A stretch of 64,000 nt of DNA, from positions 1 to 64,000 of the forward strand of contig JBMGUZ010000008.1 of the NCBI GenBank assembly GCA_051530055.1, given 5' to 3'. Made by a program: the position numbers and the translations under genes. Positions 9,300-21,290 of the stretch are shown here, in pieces (the stretch's first letter is position 1; each line of letters begins with the position of its first letter). The notes beneath the pieces are model-generated. The model had not been told where the DNA came from, searched no databases, and was given only the letters and a program-made list of their open reading frames with translations. The stretch comes from Neoechinorhynchus agilis. Taxonomy: Eukaryota; Acanthocephala.

Positions 9300-12200
9300 A
9301 TGGATCATCAGGAAATTCTGTCGACAAAAACTGGCTCAGTCGAAGACAGTCATCCGCAAGCTGTGCATCCTAGTTTCAAAACCGAACGGTTGAATATTCT
9401 ACCTCACCAGGAGGACGCAAGAAAAAAGTTCCGACTTTGGAAGCGGAATTTCGAGTACACAATAAAGAAACTTGCGGACAAGAGTGGTAGGATGGAAATA
9501 CTCTGCGCTCACATAGGACCTGATGTTTATGAGCTTATTGAAGAATCCGAAGACTTTGATCAGGCTTTTGAGACGATTGAGAAACTCTTTGTGAAGAAGC
9601 CTAACGAAATTCTACCTAGGCACTTGTTATCGACAAGACGACAGTTGGAAAATGAGAGCATAGATCAATACGTTCAAGCATTAGGGATGATTGCCAAAGA
9701 CTGTTCCTTCAAAATCGTCAGCGCCGAAGAAGCAAAATCAGATTATATACGAGACTTTTATCGCAGGTCTCCAATCAAACAGAATACGTCAGAGATTGCT
9801 CGAATGTGAAGAACTGACACTGTGCAAAGCGATTGAGATCGCCAAGAGCGTTCAGTATGCGTTTGAAAGTATGGAGCGCTTCGGCGATCATAGTAGCGAT
9901 CCTCTTAGATGCATGAAAGTACAAATCGACGAGAACGACCATAGAAACGATCCGTTTAAATGCAGGCGAATACGAACTGACGAATATGACGATAAATTGC
10001 AATCATTGAACGCGATAAATAGAGAACATGATAGCAGGCTCGAAGAATTCAATCGTACGTCAGTTTGCTATTTTTGTGGGAGGAAACGACATCCTCACAA
10101 ATTATGCCCTGCCGCCGAAGTACAGTGCTATAAGTGTCAAAAACTCGGACACTTCGCGAGAATGTGTCGGTCAAAAAAGCTAACAACGCTAACTTGTCTT
10201 CGGTCTACTTAGCTGCTACTAAAAAGGATAAGAGTTCGATAAAGGATTATTCTCTCATGATTCCGGTATTGATAGAAGATGTAACCTTCTCTGCTTTGCT
10301 TGATACTGGGAGTTCCCTCAATTTCATCGATTTTAATGCTATCGAGAAGCTACAGTTATCTATGGAACCGTCCTACTCAAACGTTTCGTTAGCCTCTGGT
10401 AACACTACAAGGAGAACTCTGGGCAAGGTTAGGGCCGATATTCGATACGACGGAACGATGTACAGTCGCGTGGAACTATACGTGTTGACTGATCTTTGCA
10501 GCGACGTAGTTCTTGGATTGTCGTTTTTAAGACTGCACAGAGAGTTCCGCTTGAGAATGTCAGGCAGTGAGTCGCCAATCGAACTGAATCTAGCTGCGTT
10601 ACTTATTCCTGTACTTGATCAAGAGTCGACAACAAAATCTGATTTTGCGCCTTGTTTGTTTAATAATCTTTCCGCCGACTGTAAACCGATCGCAACTCGA
10701 TCCCGATGCTACAATCAACGCGACATCATCTTTATCAAATCCGAGATCGATCGTATGCTTAAAGATGGTATAATCGAAAAATCCGATTCACCATGGAGGG
10801 CACATGTCCTCGTGGTTAACAACGAAAATGGAAAAAAGATACTCGTTGTAGACTTTAGCCAAACTATTAACAAATTCACTTATCTAGATGCTTACCCTCT
10901 TCCACGTATCGAAACGATCGTCAACAGAATAGCAACAAATAAGGTGTTTAGCCGGTTAGACTTAAAAGATGCATATTATCAAGTATCAATTTCCCCTCAT
11001 GAGAGAGATTATACCTCTTTTGAAGCATGCGGTGAGCTCTACCGCTTTACAAAAATCCCGATGGGCGTTACCAGTGGGGTATCCGCATTTCAGAGGTATA
11101 TGAATAATATCATCGAAGCTAACAATTTATAAAATACGTATGCATATCTCGACGATGTCATTATTTGCGGACAAATGAAGAGCGAGCTTGATAAAAACTT
11201 ACGACAATTTCGAGATATTGCTGCCAAGAAAGGATTAAAATTCAATAACGATAAAAGCGTATATGGGGTAGAACGAATTCTGGTACTTGGTTACGAAATT
11301 GGTAACGGCCAACTAAGACCGGACCCAAATCGTCTCAAGTCTCTAAATGACATAGTACTACCCACCAACAAAGCATCTCTACAACGCCTGGTGGGATTTT
11401 TTGCCTATTATAGTAAATGGATCCCGAACTACTCTAAAAGGATTCACCCGCTGGTGTGCAAAAATTTGGATTTCCCTCTATGCGAACAAACTGCAATATT
11501 GATTGATACCTTGAAAAAAGACATCAAAAACGCTGTCATGCATAGCATAGATGAGGATAAGCAATTCGTACTCGAAGCTGATGCTTCCGAAAAAGCAATT
11601 GGAGCCGCTCTTTTCCAGGATGGGCTACCTGTCGCATTTTTTTCCAAAACACTGAATAAACATGAAAAACGATATCACATAGTGGAAAAGGAGGCATACG
11701 CACTTATCGAGGCAATAAAACATTGGCGGTACTACTTAGCTATCCGTCCGTTCGTCGTGATTACGGATCAAAGATCAGTATCCTTTATGCTCAATCAAAA
11801 ACATTCAAAAAAGATTAGAAACGAACGCATATTACGATGGAGGCTGGAACTTTCAAGTTATACTTATACACTAAAGTATCGAGCTGGAGCTTCTAATCTA
11901 GCTGCGGATGTACTATCACGCGATTCATGTGCGAGCGTATCCTCTATTCAGACTCAGATCCACGAAGTTCACCGAAAATTAGGACATCCAGGTGTCACCA
12001 GGATGCTCCACTACATCAAAAAAAATAATCTTCCTTATTCTACGGAGGAAATAAGAAAAGTAACGGCATCTTGTTCGGTATGCTGCCGAATAAAACCAAG
12101 ATTTTTCAAATCTTCTGATCTACATTTGATCAAAGCCACCAAACCATTCGAACGAATATCTGTGGACTTCAAAAGTCCATTACCGTCCACAGCAAGCGGT

Positions 12201-13046
12201 CCGCGGTATTTATTAGTCGCCGTAGACGAATATTCGCGGTTCCCAATCGCATTTGCTTGCACAGACTGCTCAACTGAAACTGTTAAATTATGTCTATCAC
12301 GAATCTTTGCAATTTTCGGATGTCCTGATTACGTCCACTCTGACCGCGGAGCTTCTTTCACCTGCAAGGATATTCGAGAATGGCTAAATGTACAGAACGT
12401 TTGCCTCAGTCACACGACTGCGTTCCACGCGCAAGGCAACGGTCAGTGTGTACGCTACAATGAAACAGTGTGGAAAACCATCCAGCTCTTGCTTGCAGAT
12501 CAAGATCTTCCTTTAAATAAATGGCCCCAGGTCCTCCATGAGGCACTTTCGAAAATACGAACACTTCTCTGCACCAGTACGGGGCAAACGCCCCATGAAC
12601 GAATATTCAATTATCAAAGAAGGAGTATGACATCCCGGCCACCACCAAGTTGGATTGTATCAAGTGATAAGGCATACCTCAAGAATCTCAACAGAAAGTC
12701 CAAGTACGAGAATGAAGTGGATGAAGTAACTCTAATAAGTGGAGGCGAAAAGCATTCGTTGATCCAATACGCTGATGGACGACAAGGCGTCGTTTCAACC
12801 CAACGTCTAGCCCCGTATGGGTCGGATATCGCTTAAACGACTGGTGATGACGTGCTTCAATCTCAAACTACTGAATCAAGATCTAAGCACAATAGTACTG
12901 AAATATCAGAACGCGGCACTCAGGATGACTATACTGGATTGGATTCGGATTCTAGTCGAATGGGCTCGAAGTATATAATGGAAGACGGGCGAGAAGTCAG
13001 ACGGTCTTGCCGGAGACCAGGGAAACAATCGAACACGATGGAAGAT

Positions 13047-13181
13047 TGTGATATCGATTAGTTTCGACTACATCATAAATGTAATTATATTATCGATTAC
13101 TAACCGTTGTCGTTCGTTGTACCATGAAACGCTTTCGCGGTTCCGTTAGCTAAATAAAACCACGTTTTCGGTTCTACAACA
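13047..13181 (+). repeat. 3' LTR of the gypsy element
   Basis: 135 bp, nearly identical to the 5' LTR (about three differences). It is followed directly by the second copy of the target duplication, GGTAC, at 13182-13186. Confidence 0.95.
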
Positions 13182-14003
13182 GGTACTTTGTGCTAGAGTA
13201 CCATCTGACGAGTCCCTTGCTACCCTCATCAAAAAGCGGGTGTCCTTCGACAATTCGTTTGGAGAGGTCATACGCAAAGCTCGCGTTTTAGGGGAGATTT
13301 TTCAAAGCCACCGAATCAGAGCCGAGTTTCAACCCGTTCAATGAACCAGAGAGTGGCTTCTAAACTCGCCGATGGTGATGTGAGAGGCGTGGTTCGCATT
13401 CTATCATCCACCAACGAATTTGCAAGCGATGATACGAAAACTCTCCAACTTCTCAGCGAGAAACATCCTCGACCCTCTGGTCATCTAGAATATTCGGCGA
13501 TGATCCCTTCGGGCACCCCGTTAGAATTTTCGGTTGATGTTGTTAAGATAGCCGTTTCTTCGTTCGCAAATGGGTCAGCACGTGGACTCGACGAGCTTCG
13601 GCCTCAACACCTAAAGGACATGATGTCCTTTTCCGTAGGTGATCCATCCCATGTTCTGCTGAACGCCTTGACTCGGCTAGTCTGCGTTTTCTCTGGAGAC
13701 AACTTGTCCCCCAAAGCAATCGATTTTTTTTGGCGCTTCCCTCTGCGCTTTAGAAAGAAGGACGGTGGGATTCGTCCCATCGCCGTCGGCTCTACATTGA
13801 GACGACTAGCAGGGAAAGTGATTTCTGGACGAGTATCAGAAGGTGTTGCTGAAATTCTTCGTCCAGTTCAACTAAGTTGCTGCACACCTTGTGGGGCAGA
13901 AGCCATAGTCCATACACTCCGTACATTTGTTATTGAGAATGTCAAACCGTGTGTGATCCTAAAATTAGATTTCCGCAACGCCTTCAATTCCGTTAATCGC
14001 ATG
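13182..14003 (+). mobile_element. R2/NeSL-like LINE, segment 2 (linker and first half of RT)
   Basis: Resumes the frame that was cut at 9148: LCARVPSDESLATLIKKRVS and VIRKARVLGEIFQSHRIRAE, then a stop near 13340, then NQRVASKLADGDVRGVVRIL, GSARGLDELRPQHLKDMMSF, KKDGGIRPIAVGSTLRRLAG and ILKLDFRNAFNSVNR. The last three are reverse-transcriptase motifs up to the first catalytic Asp. The segment is closely related to the longer copy at 17046-19095. It ends where an antisense LINE begins. Compared with that longer copy, about 42 codons between NSVNR and QQGDPLG are missing at the insertion site. Confidence 0.8.
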
Positions 14004-15920
14004 TAATGTATGTAATGTAATGTATGCAACGGTACTTTCCTACGTTGCACCGTAGATATAAGCCCGTCAAATAGAATTGGACTCCGCAAGGGATCTAAAA
14101 TACACGACAGCAGTCCTGTTATGCGGGCAGTTCGCGTCTCTTAAAATCAGGTCATCGTATGTACGACAGTTCCCTTTGCCTTTAAGATACAATGTCGTTG
14201 GCTTCCAGAAAAGGAACTGTTGCACGACCTGTGGGCAAGATGCCTCGGGCGGAATTATATTGCCGGTGAACTGCAGTCGTCTGCGGCGCAAATATTCACT
14301 GGGCGGTTGGACTCCGGCTCTCTTATACAGTGCTTTGTTGGTCACTTTATCTGACCATCTGACCTTGAACGCCGCGCGTAAGAGAGATGAATGATTTTGG
14401 TCGAACTGCCTCGTCGCCGTTAGTGACAGTGTCCAGGTCTCTGCATTGAAGTAGAGAATGCTCTCAATTAGAGCCCTGAGCAGCTGCGAACGGACTGTCA
14501 AACAGTGGTTTAAGTTGCCCCATTGCTCTCCAAGCTATAGCTCTCCGTCGGCCGACATCCGCACTCGCCTCAGGAACGACAGCTCCCAGATAGACATACC
14601 GCTCTATCTGTTTTAATTGCCCAACGCCATTCGGCCCTTCGCCAGAGACTGTATGCGCGACATGCGGAATCGTCAAGAATTCCGTTTTTTTTCGAGTTGA
14701 TGGTCAGACCAATCATACTCGCCCTCTCGCACAGTCTATTTAGCTTGCGTTGAGCTCCTTCGACTGTTGAGGACATCAATACAATGTCGTCGGCATATGC
14801 CATGTAGGAGGCGCGTATCTCAGGATACCTGCGACCTCTTTTCCTCAACAGAAAAAATCCATCTTCATCATTCGGTAGTGCCCATCTCATTACCCAATCA
14901 AGCACCAAGATGAAGAGGAAAGGAGCCAATGTGTCGCCCTGCAGAACACCTGAAGTGGTGGAGAAGTATTTTGTCAAACCGTCAGCTGTCTTTACGGCGG
15001 ACCTTGTGTTTTTATATAATGCCATAACGGATGTGACAATGATCAGTGGCACTCCATACTCCTTTAAGATACCGCCAATCATCGTTCGATTTACCGAATC
15101 GAAAGCTCGACGGAAATCAACAAATACCAGCGTCACATCCGTTTGATGAATTCGTGCCTACTCGAGGATCCTCCTCAAAGCCAATATGTGTTCTGTGGCG
15201 TCTCGACCTTTCTTGAAGCCGTTCTGTTCAATTCTTAGAAACGGTTCGAGGATTGGCTGAATTCGGCGTCTCAAAATGATGCTGAAAAGTTTTGCCGTGC
15301 TGGACATCAAGAATATACCTCTGTAGTCCTCCACCTTTGTCGAGCAGCATTTCTTGGGGATCATTGTTAAATGCGCCGTTTGCTAAATTTGAGGTACTGA
15401 GCCACCATTCATTATGCCATTCATTATCGGTATGATCTTTCCGGCAATAGATTCAAACCTCAGTACCTCTGCCATTATCCCACCTGGGCCTGATGCACGT
15501 CCCGCACGCATCATTTTCACCGCAGCGATCGCTTTCTTCACGGAAACCGGTCCAGTGAAGTATGCCTCAGTGCTTGGGACGATTGTGCCTTTTGGAAGTG
15601 CAGGACTCACTTCCAAAGACGATAATGGCGAATTGAGAATTTCCGCAAAATAATTTGCGATTCTCGTTTTTCTGATTTCCGGGGAGGGACCTTCAATCAA
15701 AGTTGGCTGTCTTTGGGGTCTTCCTGTGAGAGTGTTTATCGCTCTCCATGCTAAGGAGGTACGAACAAAACCTTCCTTATATGCGATCCCGCGAACTGCA
15801 TCCCCTATCGATGCCTTTTGCTTTTCATTATGGAGGTTGGCAAGTTCACGACTTTCAATGCGAGCCTCGAGCTGCGACCCCTCTTGTATTCAACGATCAA
15901 ATCATTCCTTCCGAAACATG
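14004..15920 (-). mobile_element. Antisense 5'-truncated LINE inside the R2-like LINE
   Basis: Minus-strand reverse-transcriptase ORF of a non-LTR element unrelated to its host LINE. Read from 15.7 kb down: VKKAIAAVKMMRAGRASGPG, KVEDYRGIFLMSSTAKLFS, NGFKKGRDATEHILALRRIL, LVFVDFRRAFDSVNRTMIGG, SGVLQGDTLAPFLF, YMAYADDIVLMSS (catalytic YADD), then a thumb and C-terminal part with LLRALIESILYFNAETWTL and LRRRRLQFTGNI. At least one stop (near 15157) and several frame changes break it. No endonuclease domain is present, as expected of a 5' truncation. The 3' end carries ACATT-type short repeats (14004-14035 on the plus strand), a common LINE tail. RTE/CR1-like by feel, but I cannot fix the clade. 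Confidence 0.8.
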
Positions 15921-17030
15921 CGTTTAACAGGGAGACCCATTAGGTTCCATTGGTTTCGCGCCCACAGTGAACGAATTAGCGCCTTCTCTTGATGCGGAAT
16001 TCAATGATTGGTACCTGGACGATGCTACGCTGGGAGGCGATCTCCAGGTAGTTCTTCGTGACCTGGAGAAAATCAAGATGGGGGCAAGCAAGCTGGGCAT
16101 TGAATTTAACACAGAAAAGTGCGAAATTCTATTCCGTAACATAGAGAGGGGTGCTGCAAAAGACGTAATAAAGCGCCACTTTGAAAATGTTGCACCCAGG
16201 ACAGAAATAATCGACCTAGACCGGCTTAAGCTTTTGGGCAGTTGCGTCTTTGATGGGAATGTAGAACACGAAATTAACAGCCTTCTAAAGAAATTATCGG
16301 TGTTTTGTGATAGGGTCTGTGAGCTTGGATCACACGAGGCTCTGTTCTTGATAAAGAACACCCTCTTCATCACCAACTTCCTTTATGCTCTACGCATTGC
16401 GCCGCCTTTCTAGCACAAGGTTCAGCTTGGCAAGCTAGATGACAGATTGAAGGACTGTCTCGAGCAAGTTTTAAATGTCCAGCTGCCAGAAGAGGCATGG
16501 CGACAAGCATCCTTGCCTGTATCTTCTTGCGGGTTGGGCATCCGGAAAACAGCAGACATATCCCTGCCCACATTTTTAGGCTCCGATGAGGGAAGCAGAA
16601 GCGCAGTTCAGCGCATTTTGAAAGATACGTATCGTATTGATAGGCATTTTGAAAAGGGAATCAGTGAGTGGTGTACACTGACCAACTCCGGTCAAGTACC
16701 TGTGAATGGCCTAAAACATTCTATGTGGGATCGACCTCTCGTCGCAAGAGTTCAAAGCTCTCTTATCAGACTCAAGCGATGACGTTGTCCGTGTCAGGTT
16801 GTTGGTAGTCTCCACTAGAGAATCAGGTGCTTGGTTGAACGAGGTCCCTCTGGCATCCGTGGGCATTCTCCTCTCCGACGAGGCAGTACGGGTCGGAGTT
16901 TCAATGAGACTAGGACTACCGACGTGTCATCCCCACGGTTGCGGTGCAAATGTGGATTCGTCGGGACGTCGGGTAAAATTTCAATCATTGAACATATCTG
17001 TCCAAGAATGTTCATATAACGTTTTAACGT
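15921..17030 (+). mobile_element. R2/NeSL-like LINE, segment 3 (second half of RT and C-terminal region)
   Basis: Resumes at AGGGAGACCC (the QQGDPLG motif), then FNDWYLDDATLGGDLQVVL with the catalytic YLDD, the thumb region GSHEALFLIKNTLFITNFLY, CGLGIRKTADISLPTFLG, and STRESGAWLNEVPLASVGIL. A TAG stop lies at 16411-16413, with one frame change near 16780, and the copy ends near 17030 inside the region that precedes the zinc finger (HGCGANVDSSGRR). With the segments at 8540 and 13182 it forms one LINE copy split by two later insertions. Confidence 0.8.
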
Positions 17031-17045
17031 TGCGTTAAGGCAGCA

Positions 17046-19095
17046 ATGTCACATTCCTTGTTCACGAGAATGACGGAATCCTCAGCGACTCCCGAAAATT
17101 CGTCTAGCAAAAGCCGTAAACAAGGCACAGTTCGGCCACTGGGTCAACGCGTATCGGCGAAGCTAGCAGACGGGGATGTTCGCGGTGCGGTTCGGCTTCT
17201 AGCCTCAACTGATGATTTTGCGCCAAACCATGGCACAACTTTTGAGGCACTATTAAAGTTGCATCCGTCATCGGAGTCAAACTCCACCAATTTTACACCA
17301 ACTGCTCAGGCTTTCCGAGCAAATAGTTTAGAAATAAGGAAAGCTGTGCCTTCCTTCGCCAATGGCTCAGGACACGGGCCGGATGGCTTGCGTCCACAGC
17401 ACCTCAAAGACATGATGTCTTTTTCTACAAGTGCTTCGGGAATAGCCCTCGGAACTGCTTTGCTTAAAATAGTTGATATTTTCATCGAGGGCTCCATTGG
17501 CAATTTGGCTACACATCTTTTCTTCGGCGCCTCTTTGTGTGCTTTGTCCAAGAAAGGTGGTGGAATTCGTCCCATCGCCATTGGCTGCATTTTGCGTAGG
17601 TTAGCCACTAAAGTTTTATACAGGAGAATCTCCGATAAAACGGGAGAATTTTTAAGACCCTGTCAGTTAGGTTGCTGCACTCCTTGTGGAGTTGAAGCGG
17701 TCGTGCATGCTCTGCGAAAATTTATCCCCCAAAGAACAAAGCCAACAGCAATTCTGAAAATAGATTTTAAAAATGCTTTCAATACCTTAAAAAGGGAAAT
17801 AATGTTAAAAGCAATTGAGGATGTCGTCCCAGAGGCTTACCCCTATTTCTGGAGAGCATATGCTAAACATACGCCACTGCTGTACAACGACAAAGTAATT
17901 TGGTCGCAGAGCGGTGTACAACAGGGAGATCCACTCGGCCCCATAGGTTTCTCCGTCGCAGTAAATGATCTTGTCCATTCAATGGTTTCTTCTTTCAACG
18001 CTTGGTACTTGGACGATGCCACACTCGGTGGCGATCCAAGTGTAGTTTTGAGCGACCTTCAAAGGATCGTGAATGAAGCTGACCGCTTGGGAATAGAAAT
18101 AAATCCCCAAAAATGCGAACTTCTCATCCTGAACCCAACTGAAAACGAGCGCTCTCAAATCTCTAGCGATTTTGAATCAGTTGCTCCTGGTCTAGGTTTG
18201 ATCACCCTTGACCAGCTCACACTCCTCGGGAGCTGGGTTCTTGCTGAGAATGTTGCGAAGGACCTGCGCGCACAAATCCCGAAAATGGAGTTGCTCTGCG
18301 GCCGAACTTCTGAGCTTTCGGCTCATGAGAGTCTCTTCTTGATCAAGAATTGCCTCTATATGCCAAAATTGCTTCATAAGCTAAGAGTAGCTCCATGTTT
18401 CGGAGAAGACAAATTGTTAGGAGAGCTCGACGGGGTAATTCGTAAGCAGCTGGGACATATATTGAATGTCAAATTTTCTGACACAGGTTGGCGACAGGCC
18501 ACTTTTCCCACGGCTTATGGTGGTTTTGGAGTTCGCACCACTTCAGACGTCGCTTTACCTGCCTTCCTCTCCTCTTACCGGACAGGTAAAGTCTATGTCG
18601 ATGCTATTTTAGGCACATCAGTGAAGGATTTGATCTTTGCCCCGGGATTATCTCAATGGCATCAATTGACAGGCATCAACCAGCTCCCCGCAAATGAGTG
18701 CAAACAGTCGTCTTGGGACATTCCTCTTGTTCAGAAGATTCACAACTCTTTCAAAGATCTTCTGGATGAAGTGCCTCAGGTCCAGCTGGTAGCCTGTTCC
18801 ACGAAGGAGTCGGGAGCGTGGTTGAATGCTCTCCCTGTAGGGAAACTTGAAATTCTCCTTGCTGACTCAGTCGTCAGGATCGCAGTATCCTTGAGATTAG
18901 GCCTACCGATTTGCATCCCTCATCGCTGCCGCTGCGGCACTATAGTGGACGCTTCGGGGAGACACGGTCTCATATGCAAGACGTCATCGGGACGATTTCC
19001 AAGGCATGCTGAAATCAATGCCATCTGTTTGAAGAAGGTCTACTTAAATTTGGCCGTAATTTCAGCAAGATTCGATCATCTCTTCTTCCTTACAA
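17046..19095 (+). mobile_element. R2/NeSL-like LINE, second copy, long open reverse-transcriptase ORF
   Basis: An open frame of about 700 codons. From the start: GQRVSAKLADGDVRGAVRLL; FANGSGHGPDGLRPQHLKDM; GGGIRPIAIGCILRRLATKV; AILKIDFKNAFNTLKRE with the first catalytic Asp; VQQGDPLGPIGF; AWYLDDATLGG with the YLDD at 18006-18017; a long thumb; and near the end CRCGTIVDASGRHGLICKTS, the Cys/His finger that precedes the restriction-like endonuclease in this group. The endonuclease itself (RPDG core) is missing: the sequence switches near 19095 to an antisense gypsy remnant. The N-terminal zinc finger is also missing. So it is truncated at both ends but uninterrupted between, and is younger or better kept than the copy beside it, in the same orientation. 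Confidence 0.85.
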
Positions 19096-21290
19096 ATCAA
19101 CTAGCGATCTCGTTGAACTTTACTATGGATACAAGTCCACCGATAGATACATGAGAGCAAGTCGAATCGTTTTGCGGTTGGAATTCCCTGATTTGCGTTC
19201 TTGCATCGTGTTCCATTTTTTGTACGCTTCTCCTTCGTGTCACTGTCGACTTAAGTGTTGGACGGATCCGGTCGGATACTGTTGTCAACCTCCGCCCGAA
19301 AATCACCTCAGCTGGTGCTTTTTGAATGCTATTCTGCGGCGTGTTTCGATAGCTCATTAAGAACTGTTCGATCGATATGGAACTTTTGTAACGATCACCC
19401 GAAATCCGGACTCGCCTCTTAAATGTGCATATAAATCTTTCGACCAACCAATTGGTTTGGGGTTGATAAGACGATGTGCGGATGTGTTCGATTCCATTCG
19501 CTGCACAGAATCGCTGGAATTCCGTCGACTGGAACGGCGGTCCGTTATCTGAGCAAACATCCTCCTGGTTTTATTGATTGTTTCGTTTGCTGCAGTGGAG
19601 TTAACGGGCATAATCTCCGTCTAGTGACTGAATGCATCAATCAAAACAAGGAAGAGTTGTCCCCGAATCGGACCAACAAAAATCCATGAGGATCCTTTCC
19701 CAGATTTGTTCAGGAATATTCCACTGGTATAACGGAGCTTCAGGTACCTTCGGTCGTTTGGTCTGGCAGTCTAAACATACCCTAACCTTATGTTCGGTGT
19801 CTTCACGTATTGATGGCTATCAACAATAAAAACGCGAAATATCCCTCATGGCCGCTATTCCCGGATATCCAGAGTGTAACACATTGAGCGCTGTACTTCT
19901 GAGGCTTTAAGGAATCACGAGATGCTGTAGCCACAACAAGATTTCGTCCACGACCGAAAGATCTTGTCGTCGCGAAGAATATGTGCTGAGTTCATGCGGA
20001 ATCGTTGATGGCCAGCCAATCGAAAGATATCGCCTAGCAGTTCATAATTCCGTGTCCGATTCCGTCGCTTTTCGAATTTCGTCGAACATGAATCCCATAT
20101 TCGTCACGGTATGCTCTTGAATTAAGTGAACTTCGATTTCGTCGTTCGTCGTGGTGTCTGATGTCAATCTAGAGAGGGTGTCGGCCAGTTGATTCTCTTC
20201 TCCTATAGTAAACTCTAGCACGTAGTCGTATTGTGGTAGTTTTATTCCCCATCGGATCAATCTTTGATTTGTCATCTTTGACAAGTTCCGATTTGTTCCG
20301 AAGACGTACTTCAGTGGTTTATGGTCGCTTTACAGGACGAACTTGCGACCTGCCAGATACTGATGGAATCTCCGAAACGCAAAGATTATCGCCAAACCTT
20401 TCTTTCTATTTGAGATAAATTGATTTCTGGCCCCTTTAGTGTTCGCGATGCATACGCTACTGGAAATGGTCTGCCATCATTTTGTATCTGCATAAGAACA
20501 GTTCCAAGGCCTTCTTCACTTGCGTCAGAGCACAATCGAGTTTCCCTTTTTAGATCGAAAGTCTTAAGAACTTGAGCGTTCATCAACGATTCACTCACTT
20601 TTTGGAAAGCTTCCTCCTGCTTCGTGCCCCACTCCCATTTTTTCCTTGTTTGTTAATTCGTGCAATTGTTGGCATTTGGGTTGCAATCCTGGAATGAACA
20701 TTTGCAAAAAATTTGTCGTTTCCAAAAATGACCTGTGCTCTCCTTTATTACGTGGTCGGAGAACTGCTAAAACATCTTTGATTTTTTGTTGCACTTGGTC
20801 GTACATTATCTCGGTGTAGTTCGTGGCCCAGGAATTCAATTCAATCCTGTAAGAAGACACATTTTCTCGATTCAACTTTAATCCCACTTCCTGTAATCTG
20901 TGCAGTACCTCGGATAAATTCGAGAGATGGTCTCTTTGTGTTTTTTCAGTGATCAGTACGTCGTCCAAGTATACTGCAACTTCTGGAATTCCCCGCAGGA
21001 GATCGTCCAATATTGTTGAAAGATAAACGGTGCCGAGCTTATGCCGAAAGGCAATCGCTTAAAATATGGCCTTGATTCGGGACTTACAGGCAGTTGCAGA
21101 TATGCCTCTTTTAGGTCGTTCCAGGAATAAACCTCGCCACCCGCTATTTTACTCATTATTTCGTCCCATGTTGGTAGCGAATAACTGTCGGCTCCGAGAT
21201 ACTGATTGATAGTGACCCCAAATTCACCGCAAATTCTAATATCCCCGTTGGCTTTGGTGGCCACAACGATCAGCGGCACAATATTGTGCC
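19096..21290 (-). mobile_element. Partial Ty3/gypsy pol (fossil), antisense
   Basis: Read on the minus strand from 21.28 kb down: reverse transcriptase at about 21.28-20.6 kb (ICGEFGVTINQYLGADSYSL, YLDDVLI), RNase H at about 20.6-20.1 kb (LCSDASEEGLGTVLMQ, YVLEFTIGEENQLADTLSRL), integrase at about 19.8-19.1 kb (MVERFICTFKRRV, SYRNTPQNS, PAEVIFGRRL). Gag, protease and both LTRs are absent. It is broken, with several interruptions, and is of a different lineage from the element at 9149. It abuts the end of the R2-like LINE copy. It looks older than the full-length gypsy element. Confidence 0.85.

Larger units (their letters stand above)
9149..13181 (+). mobile_element. Ty3/gypsy LTR element (fossil), inserted in the R2-like LINE
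   Basis: A 4.03-kb element with 135-bp LTRs (TG...CA) and a 5-bp target duplication GGTAC on both sides (9144-9148 and 13182-13186). Parts in order: a gag region at about 9.3-10.2 kb ending in two zinc knuckles (CYFCGRKRHPHKLC and CYKCQKLGHFARMC); aspartic protease at about 10.25-10.55 kb (LLDTGSSLNF, VVLGLSFL); reverse transcriptase at about 10.7-11.3 kb with YLDD; RNase H at about 11.55-11.93 kb (LEADASEKAIGAALF, TDQRS); integrase at about 11.95-12.83 kb with an HHCC finger and DDE core (VDFKSP, VHSDRG). No envelope is seen. The protease-RT-RNase H-integrase order is that of Ty3/gypsy. It is broken, with about two or three interruptions. The LTRs differ at about three of 135 positions, so it is fairly young. 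Confidence 0.92.

Noticed and set aside
13187-13340. Extension of the gypsy element past its 3' LTR
   Set aside because: The sequence after the GGTAC duplication continues the LINE reading frame interrupted at 9148.
15414-16376. Open frames antisense to the LINE segments
   Set aside because: They are shadows of the reverse-transcriptase frames on the other strand.
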